Positions 1 through 7,948 of a stretch of 25,966 nt of DNA are shown piece by piece. Below the pieces are notes generated by a model. That model was not told the DNA's origin, did no database searches, and was given only the letters and a program-made list of their open reading frames with translations. The stretch's first letter is position 1. Each line of letters starts with the position of its first letter. Source of the stretch: JBIKVP01 sp044356745 (GTDB taxonomy: Bacteria; Pseudomonadota; Alphaproteobacteria; Rhizobiales; Beijerinckiaceae); the NCBI GenBank assembly GCA_044356745.1, contig JBIKVP010000024.1, positions 1 through 25,966 on the forward strand, given 5' to 3'. The translations under genes were made by a program, and so were the position numbers.

Positions 1-2
1 TC

Positions 3-116
3 GTGAAGGCCATCCTTGGCTTCCTGAATACCACTTTTCCGCAAAAAGCACGATTATGGGTTGACCGCCTATCCGATAACTTCAAAATACTTCAGGCACC
101 AACTCTTCAAATGTGA
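3..116 (+). CDS. C-terminal fragment of an unidentified protein, possibly a transposase
   Basis: The frame is open from the window edge to a TGA at 114-116 and gives 37 residues ending in LQAPTLQM. I do not recognise the family. The stop lies 9 bases inside the outer edge of a repeat (98-125) whose partner sits at the other end of the window. A coding frame ending inside a terminal inverted repeat is what the 3' end of a transposase gene looks like, so that is my inference. It converges on the Atm1-like gene, whose stop is only 10 bases away. It could also be the tail of an ordinary gene or a chance open frame. Confidence 0.4.
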   Translation: MKAILGFLNTTFPQKARLWVDRLSDNFKILQAPTLQM

Positions 117-125
117 GGGGTATAT
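98..125 (-). repeat. Putative insertion-sequence terminal repeat (left window edge)
   Basis: Read on the minus strand, this stretch is ATATACCCCTC, five bases, then TGAAGAGTTGG. The same two 11-base blocks with the same 5-base gap occur on the plus strand at 25895. The five central bases differ completely and the sequence beyond the blocks is unrelated. That pattern fits the imperfect left and right terminal repeats of one insertion sequence, with this copy lying to the left of base 125. Family not assigned. Confidence 0.45.
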
Positions 126-126
126 C

Positions 127-2046
127 TTACATTAAAACAAGTCGTACGCTTTCGCCTTCTTTTGTTGCGGCTGACTGTAGAACTTGGCGCGCTTTATCAA
201 CTTGACGTTGACGGTTCCAAAGAGCAGCGTACACACCTTTTGCTTCGAGAAGCTGCGAATGCGTGCCACGCTCTGCGATGACACCCTTGTCGAGCACAAT
301 GATTTCATCGGCATTGATCACTGTTGATAGACGATGCGCAATCACAAGGGTGGTTCGCCCTTGAGAGACGCGATCAAGAGCATCTTGAATTTCTTTTTCT
401 GTAAACGAATCAAGTGCTGATGTGGCTTCATCAAGAACAAGAATCGGTGGCCCTTTAAGAATTGTACGCGCAATAGCGACGCGCTGTTTTTCACCACCTG
501 AGAGCTTTAATCCGCGTTCACCGACTTGCGTGTCATAACCATCTGGAAGCGAGCGAATAAAGCCGTCGATTTGGGCAAGACGCGCAGCTTCTGCCACAGC
601 ATCCTCTCCCGCTTCCCAGCGTCCATAACGAATATTATAGCCGATTGTATCATTAAACAGCACTGTATCTTGAGGAACCATACCGATGGCAGCACGTAAA
701 CTAACCTGCTGAACATGGCGCACATCCTGCCCATCAATTAAAACTCGTCCCTGTTGTGGCTCATAAAAACGAAATAATAACCGCGAAATGGTTGATTTAC
801 CCGCTCCTGAAGAACCAACAATAGCCACTGTTTTACCTGCACCTACCTCAAAACTGATGCCTTTAAGAATAGGACGCTCTGGAATATAAGCGAAATGAAC
901 GTCTTCGAAGGTTACAACGGCTTGAGAGACTTCGAGAGGTTTTGCGCCTTCAACATCAGCCACTTCAGGGTTTTGTCCTAAAATTGTAAACATCGCATCA
1001 ATGTCGATGAGCGCTTGTTTAATCTCTCGATAAAGCATTCCCATGAAGTTAAGTGGAATTGCGAGCTGAATAAGCATGGCGTTGATCATCACAAACCCGC
1101 CAACAGTTGCGCGTCCCGCTTTAATATCCTGCACACACAGCACCATCATCAATGTCATACCTGCTGTGAAAATTAGCGCTTGTCCTGCATTTAGAATTGC
1201 AAGCGACGTGTAAGCTTGGGTGGATGAACGTTCATATTTTTCCATTGAACGATCATAACGTGCGCTCTCGCGCCCTTCAGCGCCAAAATATTTCACAGTT
1301 TCATAGTTAAGAAGTGAATCGACCGCTTTGGTATTGGCATCGGTATCAGACTCATTCATTTGCTTGCGGATCGTAATACGCCATTCTGTCGCCTTGTAGG
1401 TGAACAACAAATAAAGCGCGATTGTCAGTGCCGTAATCGCTGCATACCGCCAATCAAATTCGTAGGTTAGCACGCCAAGAACCATGAAAAATTCAATCAC
1501 AGTTGGCACAAGTGTGAGTACAACAAGTCGTGAGAGTTCTTCAACGCCATTGCGTCCACGCTCTAAAACACGTGTAATGCCGCCTGTCTTACGCTCTAAA
1601 TGAAAGCGAAGTGATAAACGATGCATATGCTCAAATACATCCATCGCAACACGGCGCACAGCGTGCATCGCCACTTTCGCAAAAACTCCATCTCGCACTT
1701 GTGTGAGAAGCGCTGTTAATCCACGAAATGCACCGTAAAGAAGCGTGAGAACTACAGGCGCAGCCCAAAGTCCTGAAAGCGCAAGATCGGTTATTGGTTT
1801 TTGTTGTCCCCCACTGATCGCAACAAGCGCATCGGTTGACCATTTAAACGCATAAGGCATTAAAAGCGTTACAACTTTAGCAATCAATAAAAAGCCAAAA
1901 GCCGCAAAGATACGCATTTGCAAATCACGCCGCCCCCACGGCCACAGGTAAGGCATCAACTGTGCACTCACGTGCGAAAAAGTTGTCTCCCTTTTGGCTT
2001 GAGACGATGTTATTGTTGTTGATTGTGGGGGATGCGCGTGAGCCAT
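127..2046 (-). CDS. atm1: Atm1-type ABC exporter (fused membrane and ATPase domains)
   Basis: A 639-residue half-transporter of the inner membrane. The family exports glutathione-linked sulfur or metal compounds connected with Fe-S cluster and heavy-metal handling and works as a homodimer. The N-terminal part (about 40-345) holds the membrane helices and the Atm1-typical stretch NESDTDANTKAVDSLLNYE (231-249). The ATPase part has Walker A GSSGAGKST (411-419), signature LSGGE (515-519), Walker B ILVLDE (535-540) and the switch His571. Start ATG at 2046 has AAGGAC about ten bases upstream. The N-terminus is slightly His-rich (MAHAHPPQ). The stop codon (127-129) is one base outside the repeat ending at 125, so the last residues may have been altered by an insertion. 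Family call is firm; the transported substrate is inferred. Confidence 0.9.
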   Translation of the reverse strand: MAHAHPPQSTTITSSQAKRETTFSHVSAQLMPYLWPWGRRDLQMRIFAAFGFLLIAKVVTLLMPYAFKWSTDALVAISGGQQKPITDLALSGLWAAPVVLTLLYGAFRGLTALLTQVRDGVFAKVAMHAVRRVAMDVFEHMHRLSLRFHLERKTGGITRVLERGRNGVEELSRLVVLTLVPTVIEFFMVLGVLTYEFDWRYAAITALTIALYLLFTYKATEWRITIRKQMNESDTDANTKAVDSLLNYETVKYFGAEGRESARYDRSMEKYERSSTQAYTSLAILNAGQALIFTAGMTLMMVLCVQDIKAGRATVGGFVMINAMLIQLAIPLNFMGMLYREIKQALIDIDAMFTILGQNPEVADVEGAKPLEVSQAVVTFEDVHFAYIPERPILKGISFEVGAGKTVAIVGSSGAGKSTISRLLFRFYEPQQGRVLIDGQDVRHVQQVSLRAAIGMVPQDTVLFNDTIGYNIRYGRWEAGEDAVAEAARLAQIDGFIRSLPDGYDTQVGERGLKLSGGEKQRVAIARTILKGPPILVLDEATSALDSFTEKEIQDALDRVSQGRTTLVIAHRLSTVINADEIIVLDKGVIAERGTHSQLLEAKGVYAALWNRQRQVDKARQVLQSAATKEGESVRLVLM

Positions 2047-2196
2047 AAAACGAAAAGTCCTTGTGAATTATTACTATTTAACTGACCTGTAAAAAAAATA
2101 AACAACGTAATGAATGTGTAAAATGAACAAAATACATCAATCAGACGTTTATTTTTAAGAAACAAGATAGGCAGTTATAAGGCGCTGATAAATGTG

Positions 2197-2343
2197 ATGC
2201 GAGCGTATTTGGCAAAAAATTATCCATTGAACCGATTGACGGTGAAGCGATATTTTGCTCAACCTATGGGCATCATGTCAGATTTTCCCACACGTAAAAT
2301 TTATGTATGCCAGCGCTTTGAATGCCTGAGGGGGAGAAGGTGA
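2197..2343 (+). CDS. Possible 48-residue leader ORF overlapping the sigma factor start
   Basis: An ATG at 2197 opens a 48-codon frame rich in Arg and Lys that ends at TGA 2341-2343. Its stop overlaps the likely GTG start of the ECF sigma gene in a GTGA arrangement, the kind of overlap used for translational coupling. A weak AAGGCG lies about 12 bases upstream of the ATG. A frame of this length can arise by chance and I recognise no family. The overlap is the only argument for it. Confidence 0.25.
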   Translation: MRAYLAKNYPLNRLTVKRYFAQPMGIMSDFPTRKIYVCQRFECLRGRR

Positions 2344-2912
2344 GTACACCCGCCCAGTTATTGACATGGGTCATGGCAGTTGCGCAAAAGCGCGACAGGG
2401 AAGCATTCGGCCATTTATTTGATCATTACGCCCCACGATTAAATGGTTATTTGCAGCGTCAGGGCATGAGTGTCGCACATGCTGAGGAGATCATTCAAGA
2501 CGTGATGGTTACGCTTTGGAGCAAGGCGACGATGTTTGATGAGAGCAAATCATCGGTTACAACTTGGCTCTACCGAATCGCCCTTAACCGCTACATTGAT
2601 GCTATGCGCCGTGATCGCGTTGATTTCGTTGATCCTCAAGACAATGAACTAATGAATCAAGAGCAAGACTCGCTTGATCTTGAAGCATACGTTGATGCAC
2701 AACAGCGCGAACTCGCTGTACGTAAAGCACTTGCAGTCCTCTCCAATGAACAACGTGAGATGGTAAAATTAGCGTTCTTTGAAGGATTATCACATGGTGA
2801 TATCGTTGAAAGAACAGGTTTACCTCTTGGTACAGTTAAATCACGTTTGCGCCTCGCCTTTTCACGGCTTCGCCGCGAGTTAGAGCGTGAGGGCATAAAT
2901 GAAGTGGAATGA
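2340..2912 (+). CDS. ECF (RpoE-type) RNA polymerase sigma factor
   Basis: About 190 residues, the usual length for an extracytoplasmic-function sigma factor. Region 2 (about 22-90) includes AEEIIQDVMVTLW and the stretch FDESKSSVTTWLYRIALNR. Region 4 (about 125-182) includes GLPLGTVKSRLRLAFSRLRR, the DNA-binding helix-turn-helix. The region 2 wording resembles the alphaproteobacterial RpoE that is controlled by ChrR in the singlet-oxygen response. An in-frame ATG at 2322 has no ribosome-binding site. GTG at 2340 is preceded by GAGGGGGAGAAG, so I chose that start. The stop overlaps the next gene's ATG by four bases. No anti-sigma gene is visible next to it. The sigma-factor call is firm; the ChrR-type subgroup is from memory. 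Confidence 0.88.
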   Translation: MSTPAQLLTWVMAVAQKRDREAFGHLFDHYAPRLNGYLQRQGMSVAHAEEIIQDVMVTLWSKATMFDESKSSVTTWLYRIALNRYIDAMRRDRVDFVDPQDNELMNQEQDSLDLEAYVDAQQRELAVRKALAVLSNEQREMVKLAFFEGLSHGDIVERTGLPLGTVKSRLRLAFSRLRRELEREGINEVE

Positions 2913-3898
2913 AGCCTTTGAAAGCGCTTTTATGCACTCATTTAGCCTCTCATGATAATCTCAACGTTGTTGATTTACCATTTTCTACACCGCATTTTGG
3001 CGACGTAGTTGTCAGCGTCTCCCATGTTGCACTCAATTTTTATGATACGCTAATCATTCAGGGAAAATATCAGGTTAAACCACCGCTACCCTTTTCACCT
3101 GGGGGGGAATTTGTAGGCGTTATTACACAACTTGGAGAAGATGTTAACGAATTCAAGGTCGGCCAGCAAGTTGTCGGGCTCATACCCTACGGCGCACTGC
3201 GCGAAGTCGTTGCTGTACCCACAACATGCTTAACGCCCTGCCCTGCTGATCTTGCACCTGAAATTGCAGCATGCCTTCCGATTGCCTATGGAACAGCTCT
3301 TCACGCTCTTAAAGATCGTGCACATCTTAAAGCTGGTGAGAGCCTTGTCGTGTTAGGTGCTGCAGGTGGTACAGGACTTGCCGCTGTTGAGATTGGCAAA
3401 ATTTTAGGTGCACACGTTATTGCTTGTGCTTCAACACCCGAAAAATGCGCGCTTGCGCGTGAAAAAGGTGCTGATGAAACAATTATTACAACAGATATAA
3501 ATCTTAAAGCGACATTAAAACAACTCACACATGGGCGCGGTGTGAATGTGATTTATGATACAGTGGGCGCTGAATTAGCTGAACCTTCGATTCGCTCGCT
3601 TGCATGGGGTGGGCACTATCTAATTATCGGTTTTGCAGGTGGTGATATCCCTCGCATTCCACTCAATATTCCAATGCTCAAAGGGGTTGATTTATGCGGT
3701 GTCCACTTGGGTGGCTTTCAGGAGTACGAACCTGACATGTATCGCAAGAACTTGATGCAAATTCTTAAATGGGCGAGTGAAGAGCAGATAAGCCCATATA
3801 TTTATAAGCGCTGTAGCCTGAATGATGCTTCTTTACATATCGCAAGCCTCAAGCAAAGAAATACTTTAGGAAAAATAATTGTCGATATGTCCCGTTAA
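2909..3898 (+). CDS. NADPH:quinone oxidoreductase, zinc-free MDR family
   Basis: A 329-residue medium-chain dehydrogenase/reductase. The N-terminal GroES-like domain covers roughly residues 1-125 and the Rossmann domain follows with LGAAGGTGLAAVEIGK (149-164), the dinucleotide-binding loop typical of quinone oxidoreductases and related enoyl reductases. The cysteines that hold zinc in alcohol dehydrogenases are not evident. Family members reduce quinones or other activated alkenes with NADPH in the cytoplasm. The ATG overlaps the sigma-factor stop (ATGA), so the two are almost certainly cotranscribed and translationally coupled. This suggests a role in the stress response run by that sigma factor. 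Exact substrate is unknown. Confidence 0.87.
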   Translation: MKPLKALLCTHLASHDNLNVVDLPFSTPHFGDVVVSVSHVALNFYDTLIIQGKYQVKPPLPFSPGGEFVGVITQLGEDVNEFKVGQQVVGLIPYGALREVVAVPTTCLTPCPADLAPEIAACLPIAYGTALHALKDRAHLKAGESLVVLGAAGGTGLAAVEIGKILGAHVIACASTPEKCALAREKGADETIITTDINLKATLKQLTHGRGVNVIYDTVGAELAEPSIRSLAWGGHYLIIGFAGGDIPRIPLNIPMLKGVDLCGVHLGGFQEYEPDMYRKNLMQILKWASEEQISPYIYKRCSLNDASLHIASLKQRNTLGKIIVDMSR

Positions 3899-3903
3899 TG
3901 ACA

Positions 3904-4158
3904 TCATGGACTACTGTGATAACCACCAACTTCAATTAACTTTTTAACAACATTTAAATACATTTTTCCGAATTGGTTGATCTCAAGATCTGTTCTCTTA
4001 GAGCATCCACCCTGATAGCAACAGCGTTGCATTTGATGATTATCCACTCTGTCATCAGAGTTAGACACTTTCTGTAAAGCCAGTACATTATTTCCCCTAA
4101 TTATTATTTTTTTAGGGGAATTAATTATGACATTTTTTAGATAAGCAACATTACACAT
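3904..4158 (-). CDS. Doubtful 84-residue hypothetical protein with a Cys cluster
   Basis: An open frame just downstream of pepA on the same strand, in a 299-base gap with no other candidate gene. It has Cys2 and a central cluster CCYQGGC, followed by a segment that could be an amphipathic helix (QFGKMYLNVVKKLIEV). I see no convincing ribosome-binding site before ATG 4158. A strong inverted repeat at 4092-4120 lies inside the frame, which argues against simple coding sequence. No family recognised. It may be a small real gene, a decayed one, or chance. Confidence 0.27.
   Translation of the reverse strand: MCNVAYLKNVIINSPKKIIIRGNNVLALQKVSNSDDRVDNHQMQRCCYQGGCSKRTDLEINQFGKMYLNVVKKLIEVGGYHSSP
4092..4120. 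repeat. Perfect 9-bp hairpin in the pepA-qor spacer
   Basis: TTCCCCTAA at 4092-4100 and TTAGGGGAA at 4112-4120 form a perfect 9-bp stem with an 11-base T/A loop. It lies between the convergent ends of the quinone oxidoreductase gene (+) and pepA (-), so a transcription-end role is plausible. Neither side is followed at once by a clean run of T, so this is not a textbook intrinsic terminator. Confidence 0.5.
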
Positions 4159-4197
4159 AGCAGCTATAATATTCTATGCGCAATAATCTTATGTTAT

Positions 4198-5721
4198 TTA
4201 AGCTTCTGGCAAGTTATCAACCCATTGATTTAGCAGACGAACTCCCCAACCTGAGCCCCATGATTTACATATTTCTGTCTCAGGACTAGCCATACCAACC
4301 CCCGCAATATCAAGATGCGCCCATGGCGTTTCGTCTTTAATAAAGCGATGCAGAAATTGTGAAGCGCTAATTGATCCTGCGTAGCGGCCACCTGTATTTT
4401 TCATATCAGCAAATTTGCTATCAATGAGTTTATCGTAAGCTTCGCTCATTGGCATGCGCCAAACTGTTTCGCCCGTAGCTTTTCCTGCTTGCGTTAAAGC
4501 CTCGCTAAGAGCATCATTATTGGAGAAAAGACCAGCATTCTCTTGACCAAGAGCAATAAGAATCGCACCTGTGAGTGTCGCAAGATTGATGATATGTGTA
4601 GGTGAATATTCGTCTTGAATGTAAGTTAAAAGATCGCACAACACGAGACGGCCTTCGGCATCCGTATTGATAATTTCGATGGTCTGCCCCGAGAGCGAAG
4701 TAACAATATCCCCTGGGCGTTGCGCTTTACCATCTGGCATATTTTCAACAAGGCCAATAATCGCGACAACATTCGCTTTTGCTTTTCGAGATGCGAGTGT
4801 ATGCATCAGGCCAACAACACAAGCAGCTCCTGCCATATCCCCTTTCATATCTTCCATTTTGTCGGCGATTTTGATTGAAATACCTCCTGTATCGAATGTT
4901 ACACCTTTACCAACAATCGCGACGGGTTTTTCACCATCATGGCCACCGTTCCAACGCATCACCACGACACGACTTTCATAATGTGAGCCTTGCCCAACCG
5001 CGAGGAGTGCACGCATTCCAATTTTCTTGAGTGCTTTTTCGTCAAGAACCTCAACCTCAACGCCAATCTTGCTTAAACTGCTGGCTCGGTTTGCAAACTC
5101 TTCTGGATAAAGAATATTTGGCGGCTCATTCACAAGTGTTCTTGCGATTTCCACGCCTTCCGCAATCGCCTCAGCCTCTTTGAAACTTTTTTTAAGTAAT
5201 GCTGGCTCAAGGACATGAATGCTTACATGAAATGCGCCCTTAGGTTTATCATCTTCTTTTTTTGTTTTATAATGATTGAATGTGTAGGCACGCAGACGCA
5301 TCCCTAATATTAGTTGGCAAATTTGCTTTTGGGTCATCTCTGAATGCGGAAAGCCTGCAATAATGCTTGCATGTCGATCTGATGATAATAATCCTTGGAC
5401 AAAACCACCAAGTTTAACGCAGTCTAGTTTATCGCTTTCATCATTCTTACCAACGCCGACTATAAAGAGGCGTTCGGCGCGCAATTCCTCCGGAGAAAGC
5501 AAGCTCAATGATGTATATGTTTTTGCTTTAAAATCAGATAGTTGCGCAGCGATATTCACACGCTTGTGCAACGCTTCACCTAAAACATCAATCGCCTCAG
5601 GAGACACAGCAAAATCTGTGTTAACAAACACGATAACGTCACTGGATTGAGCATCGGCCAACGTCAGAAGCTCAAATTTAATCGGTGGTTTGATGGATGC
5701 GTGTTTTGATGTGCTTGGCAT
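4198..5721 (-). CDS. pepA: Leucyl aminopeptidase (peptidase family M17)
   Basis: A 507-residue cytosolic two-metal aminopeptidase that removes N-terminal residues from peptides; M17 enzymes work as hexamers. The C-terminal catalytic domain carries the family signature NTDAEGRL (352-359). Metal and catalytic residues line up as Lys272, Asp277, Lys284, Asp295, Asp354, Glu356 and Arg358, each two positions beyond the E. coli PepA numbers I remember. The N-terminal 170 residues are the more variable domain. Start ATG at 5721 has GAGG about five bases upstream. It lies about 100 bases downstream of the histidine kinase gene on the same strand, and I see no clear terminator between them, so readthrough is possible. 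In some bacteria PepA also binds DNA; nothing here shows that. Confidence 0.94.
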   Translation of the reverse strand: MPSTSKHASIKPPIKFELLTLADAQSSDVIVFVNTDFAVSPEAIDVLGEALHKRVNIAAQLSDFKAKTYTSLSLLSPEELRAERLFIVGVGKNDESDKLDCVKLGGFVQGLLSSDRHASIIAGFPHSEMTQKQICQLILGMRLRAYTFNHYKTKKEDDKPKGAFHVSIHVLEPALLKKSFKEAEAIAEGVEIARTLVNEPPNILYPEEFANRASSLSKIGVEVEVLDEKALKKIGMRALLAVGQGSHYESRVVVMRWNGGHDGEKPVAIVGKGVTFDTGGISIKIADKMEDMKGDMAGAACVVGLMHTLASRKAKANVVAIIGLVENMPDGKAQRPGDIVTSLSGQTIEIINTDAEGRLVLCDLLTYIQDEYSPTHIINLATLTGAILIALGQENAGLFSNNDALSEALTQAGKATGETVWRMPMSEAYDKLIDSKFADMKNTGGRYAGSISASQFLHRFIKDETPWAHLDIAGVGMASPETEICKSWGSGWGVRLLNQWVDNLPEA

Positions 5722-5825
5722 GATAACCTCAATCTAAGGATGTTTATTCAAACTATGCGACAAGCTTTACGCAATGTTTAATAACGTTTCATAGTGAAGA
5801 ATGATTGTGGCATTAATAGCGTGAA

Positions 5826-7199
5826 TTATACTGGTATGCGCACGCTTGCACGCAGGCCACCCATAGCACTATCGCTCAATGTAATATCCCCGCCGTGGGC
5901 ACGCGCGGCATCTCTTGCAATAGCAAGGCCTAGACCTGAGCCACCTTCATCTTGATTACGCGCTTCATCAAGTCGTACAAACGGCTTAAAAACCTCGTCG
6001 CGTTTTTCGAAGGGAACACCGGGCCCGTTGTCATCAACATGTATCATCAGCCAACGCCCTTCATGCGCCGCTTGAAGAATAACTTTTTGCCCATGTCTGG
6101 CGGCATTTGAAGCCAGATTTGTAATGCATCGTTTAAATAAATCAGGGCGCACATGAATTGTTTTTGCATCTTGAACAATTACACTGACATCGTGCGCACC
6201 ATGACGTATTAAATCATCCCGTATGTCGTTGAGAAAGTGTGATAAATCAATATCAATTGCTTCTTCTCCGCCATCCCCACGTGCAAATGCCAAATATCCT
6301 TCAAGCATTCGACTCATTTCATCGACATCACGTTTCAGTGCTTCAACATCGGTTGAAGGCTTAAACAGTGCAAGTGAGAGCTTAAAGCGCGTCAGAATGG
6401 TACGCAAATCGTGACTGACCCCATTAAGCATCGTCGTGCGCTGTTCCATTGTGCGTTCAATGCGGCGCTTCATTTCAATGAATGCATGACCTGCTTTACG
6501 TACTTCAGTCGCCCCACGTGGGCGGAAGTCTACATCACGCCCTTTTCCAAAACTTTCCGCCGCTTCTGCTAAGCGAATAATCGGTCGAATTTGGTTTCGT
6601 AAAATCACAACTGCCATCGTCAGAAGAACAAGGGATGATCCGACCATCCATAAGAGAAAAATATGCGAATTGGACGCATACGCCATACTACGTCGCGCGA
6701 TAATGCGCATTACCGTGCGATCAAGTTGAATCCGAATTTCAATCAAATTTGAGCGCCCCACCGTATCAACCCAGAATGGACGCGCGACCTGACGGCGAAT
6801 TTCCTCTGACAAAGCTCGATCAAGTAACGAGAAAAATGGCTTTGGACTTGGGGGCGGCAAAGTCGCATTGACAAGAAAATCAACGTCAAGCTGTAGACGT
6901 TCAGCAGCAATGCGTACAAGTACTGGTGCTTCAACAGTGGTTTGCGGATAACGCTCATATACATCAATTAATGCAGAAATATCTGCGGTTACGGCAGAGG
7001 ATAAACGTTGCGTCACAAGTTGCCAATGGCGTTCTAAAAACACATAAGCAATCACCGACTGCAAGACTACGACTGGTACAATCACAATAAGCAGTGCCCG
7101 TGCATAAAGCCCTTTAGGCATGATACGGGCAAATTCACGCGTTGCTGTGTCATGAAGTTGCTTGATGGGATCAAACACGCGTTGCCACCAGATAATCAT
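5826..7199 (-). CDS. EnvZ-like membrane sensor histidine kinase
   Basis: 457 residues. One membrane helix lies near 32-54, a periplasmic sensor region at about 55-178, a second helix near 180-200, then a HAMP linker. The phosphorylation site is His263 in VSHDLRT. The ATP-binding domain shows NLASNAARHG (361-370), DDNGPGVP (389-396) and GGSGLGLAIA (419-428). The residue after SHDLRT is Ile268, where EnvZ has Pro; I recall similar kinases in other alphaproteobacteria with a non-Pro residue there. The start overlaps the stop of the response regulator by four bases (ATGA), so the two form a pair. It should autophosphorylate and pass phosphate to the PetR-like regulator. The signal sensed is unknown. 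Confidence 0.92.
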   Translation of the reverse strand: MIIWWQRVFDPIKQLHDTATREFARIMPKGLYARALLIVIVPVVVLQSVIAYVFLERHWQLVTQRLSSAVTADISALIDVYERYPQTTVEAPVLVRIAAERLQLDVDFLVNATLPPPSPKPFFSLLDRALSEEIRRQVARPFWVDTVGRSNLIEIRIQLDRTVMRIIARRSMAYASNSHIFLLWMVGSSLVLLTMAVVILRNQIRPIIRLAEAAESFGKGRDVDFRPRGATEVRKAGHAFIEMKRRIERTMEQRTTMLNGVSHDLRTILTRFKLSLALFKPSTDVEALKRDVDEMSRMLEGYLAFARGDGGEEAIDIDLSHFLNDIRDDLIRHGAHDVSVIVQDAKTIHVRPDLFKRCITNLASNAARHGQKVILQAAHEGRWLMIHVDDNGPGVPFEKRDEVFKPFVRLDEARNQDEGGSGLGLAIARDAARAHGGDITLSDSAMGGLRASVRIPV

Positions 7200-7948
7200 G
7201 ATACAATCAACCGATAACCAACTCCCCGCATGGTCTGGATATAAATTGGATTAGCGGGATCAGGCTCGATTTTACGGCGTAGACGATTCATTTGCACATC
7301 AATCGTGCGCTCATTATGGCCATTATCCTCTGAGCCAGCTAGTTCATCGCGAGACACTTGCTCACCAGCACGACTAGCGAGAAGCGTAAGCATCTGTACT
7401 TCACGCTCACTTAAACGGATGCGCTCACCATTTTTGCGTAGTTCTCCGCGTTCAATACGAAATGTGAAATCACCAAATTTAATCTGATCATCAGGTATAG
7501 GTTCAGGAACAATGATCACAGGGACAGGAGCGCGTTTGAGAATATTATTAAGCCTGAGCACGAGTTCGCGAGGCTCAAAAGGTTTTGGTAGATAGTCATC
7601 GACCCCACTTTCTAACCCTAAAATGCGATCATCAATTTGTGAACGTGCAGTGAGCATCAAAATGGGGACATCTGATGCTTGTCGCAATCGCTTTGCATAG
7701 TTAAAGCCATTTTCTCCTGGCATCATGACATCTAGCACGATGGCATCAAATATCAGTAATGTTTGATAGCGATCAGCTTCCAGTGTATGTGCGGCGCTTG
7801 TAACACGATACCCTTGATCAATCAGAAAACGCGTCAGCAAATCACGCAAGCGCGTGTCGTCATCAACCACAAGGATGTGATGCGCATCATCAGGTAATGC
7901 GTCAAGCAACGCGTTTAAGGCATGGTCAGATTCAAGATGAATATTCAT
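7196..7948 (-). CDS. petR: OmpR/PhoB-family response regulator, PetR-like
   Basis: 250 residues with an N-terminal receiver and a C-terminal winged-helix DNA-binding domain. The receiver has acidic residues Asp29 and Asp30, the phosphoacceptor Asp73 in VLDVMMPG, Thr100 and Lys122. The C-terminal part has the winged-helix ending RTIDVQMNRLRRKIEPDP and the usual MRGVGYRL. Its neighbours, a MarR protein before and a kinase after, match the petP-petR arrangement known from Rhodobacter, where PetR is needed for respiratory and photosynthetic growth. Its ATG shares one base with the petP stop (TAATG), and its own stop overlaps the kinase start. The symbol rests on this arrangement; the targets in this organism are unknown. 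Confidence 0.88.
   Translation of the reverse strand: MNIHLESDHALNALLDALPDDAHHILVVDDDTRLRDLLTRFLIDQGYRVTSAAHTLEADRYQTLLIFDAIVLDVMMPGENGFNYAKRLRQASDVPILMLTARSQIDDRILGLESGVDDYLPKPFEPRELVLRLNNILKRAPVPVIIVPEPIPDDQIKFGDFTFRIERGELRKNGERIRLSEREVQMLTLLASRAGEQVSRDELAGSEDNGHNERTIDVQMNRLRRKIEPDPANPIYIQTMRGVGYRLIVS

Noticed and set aside
4667..4981. 104-codon plus-strand ORF inside pepA
   Set aside because: Shadow of the conserved PepA catalytic domain on the other strand.
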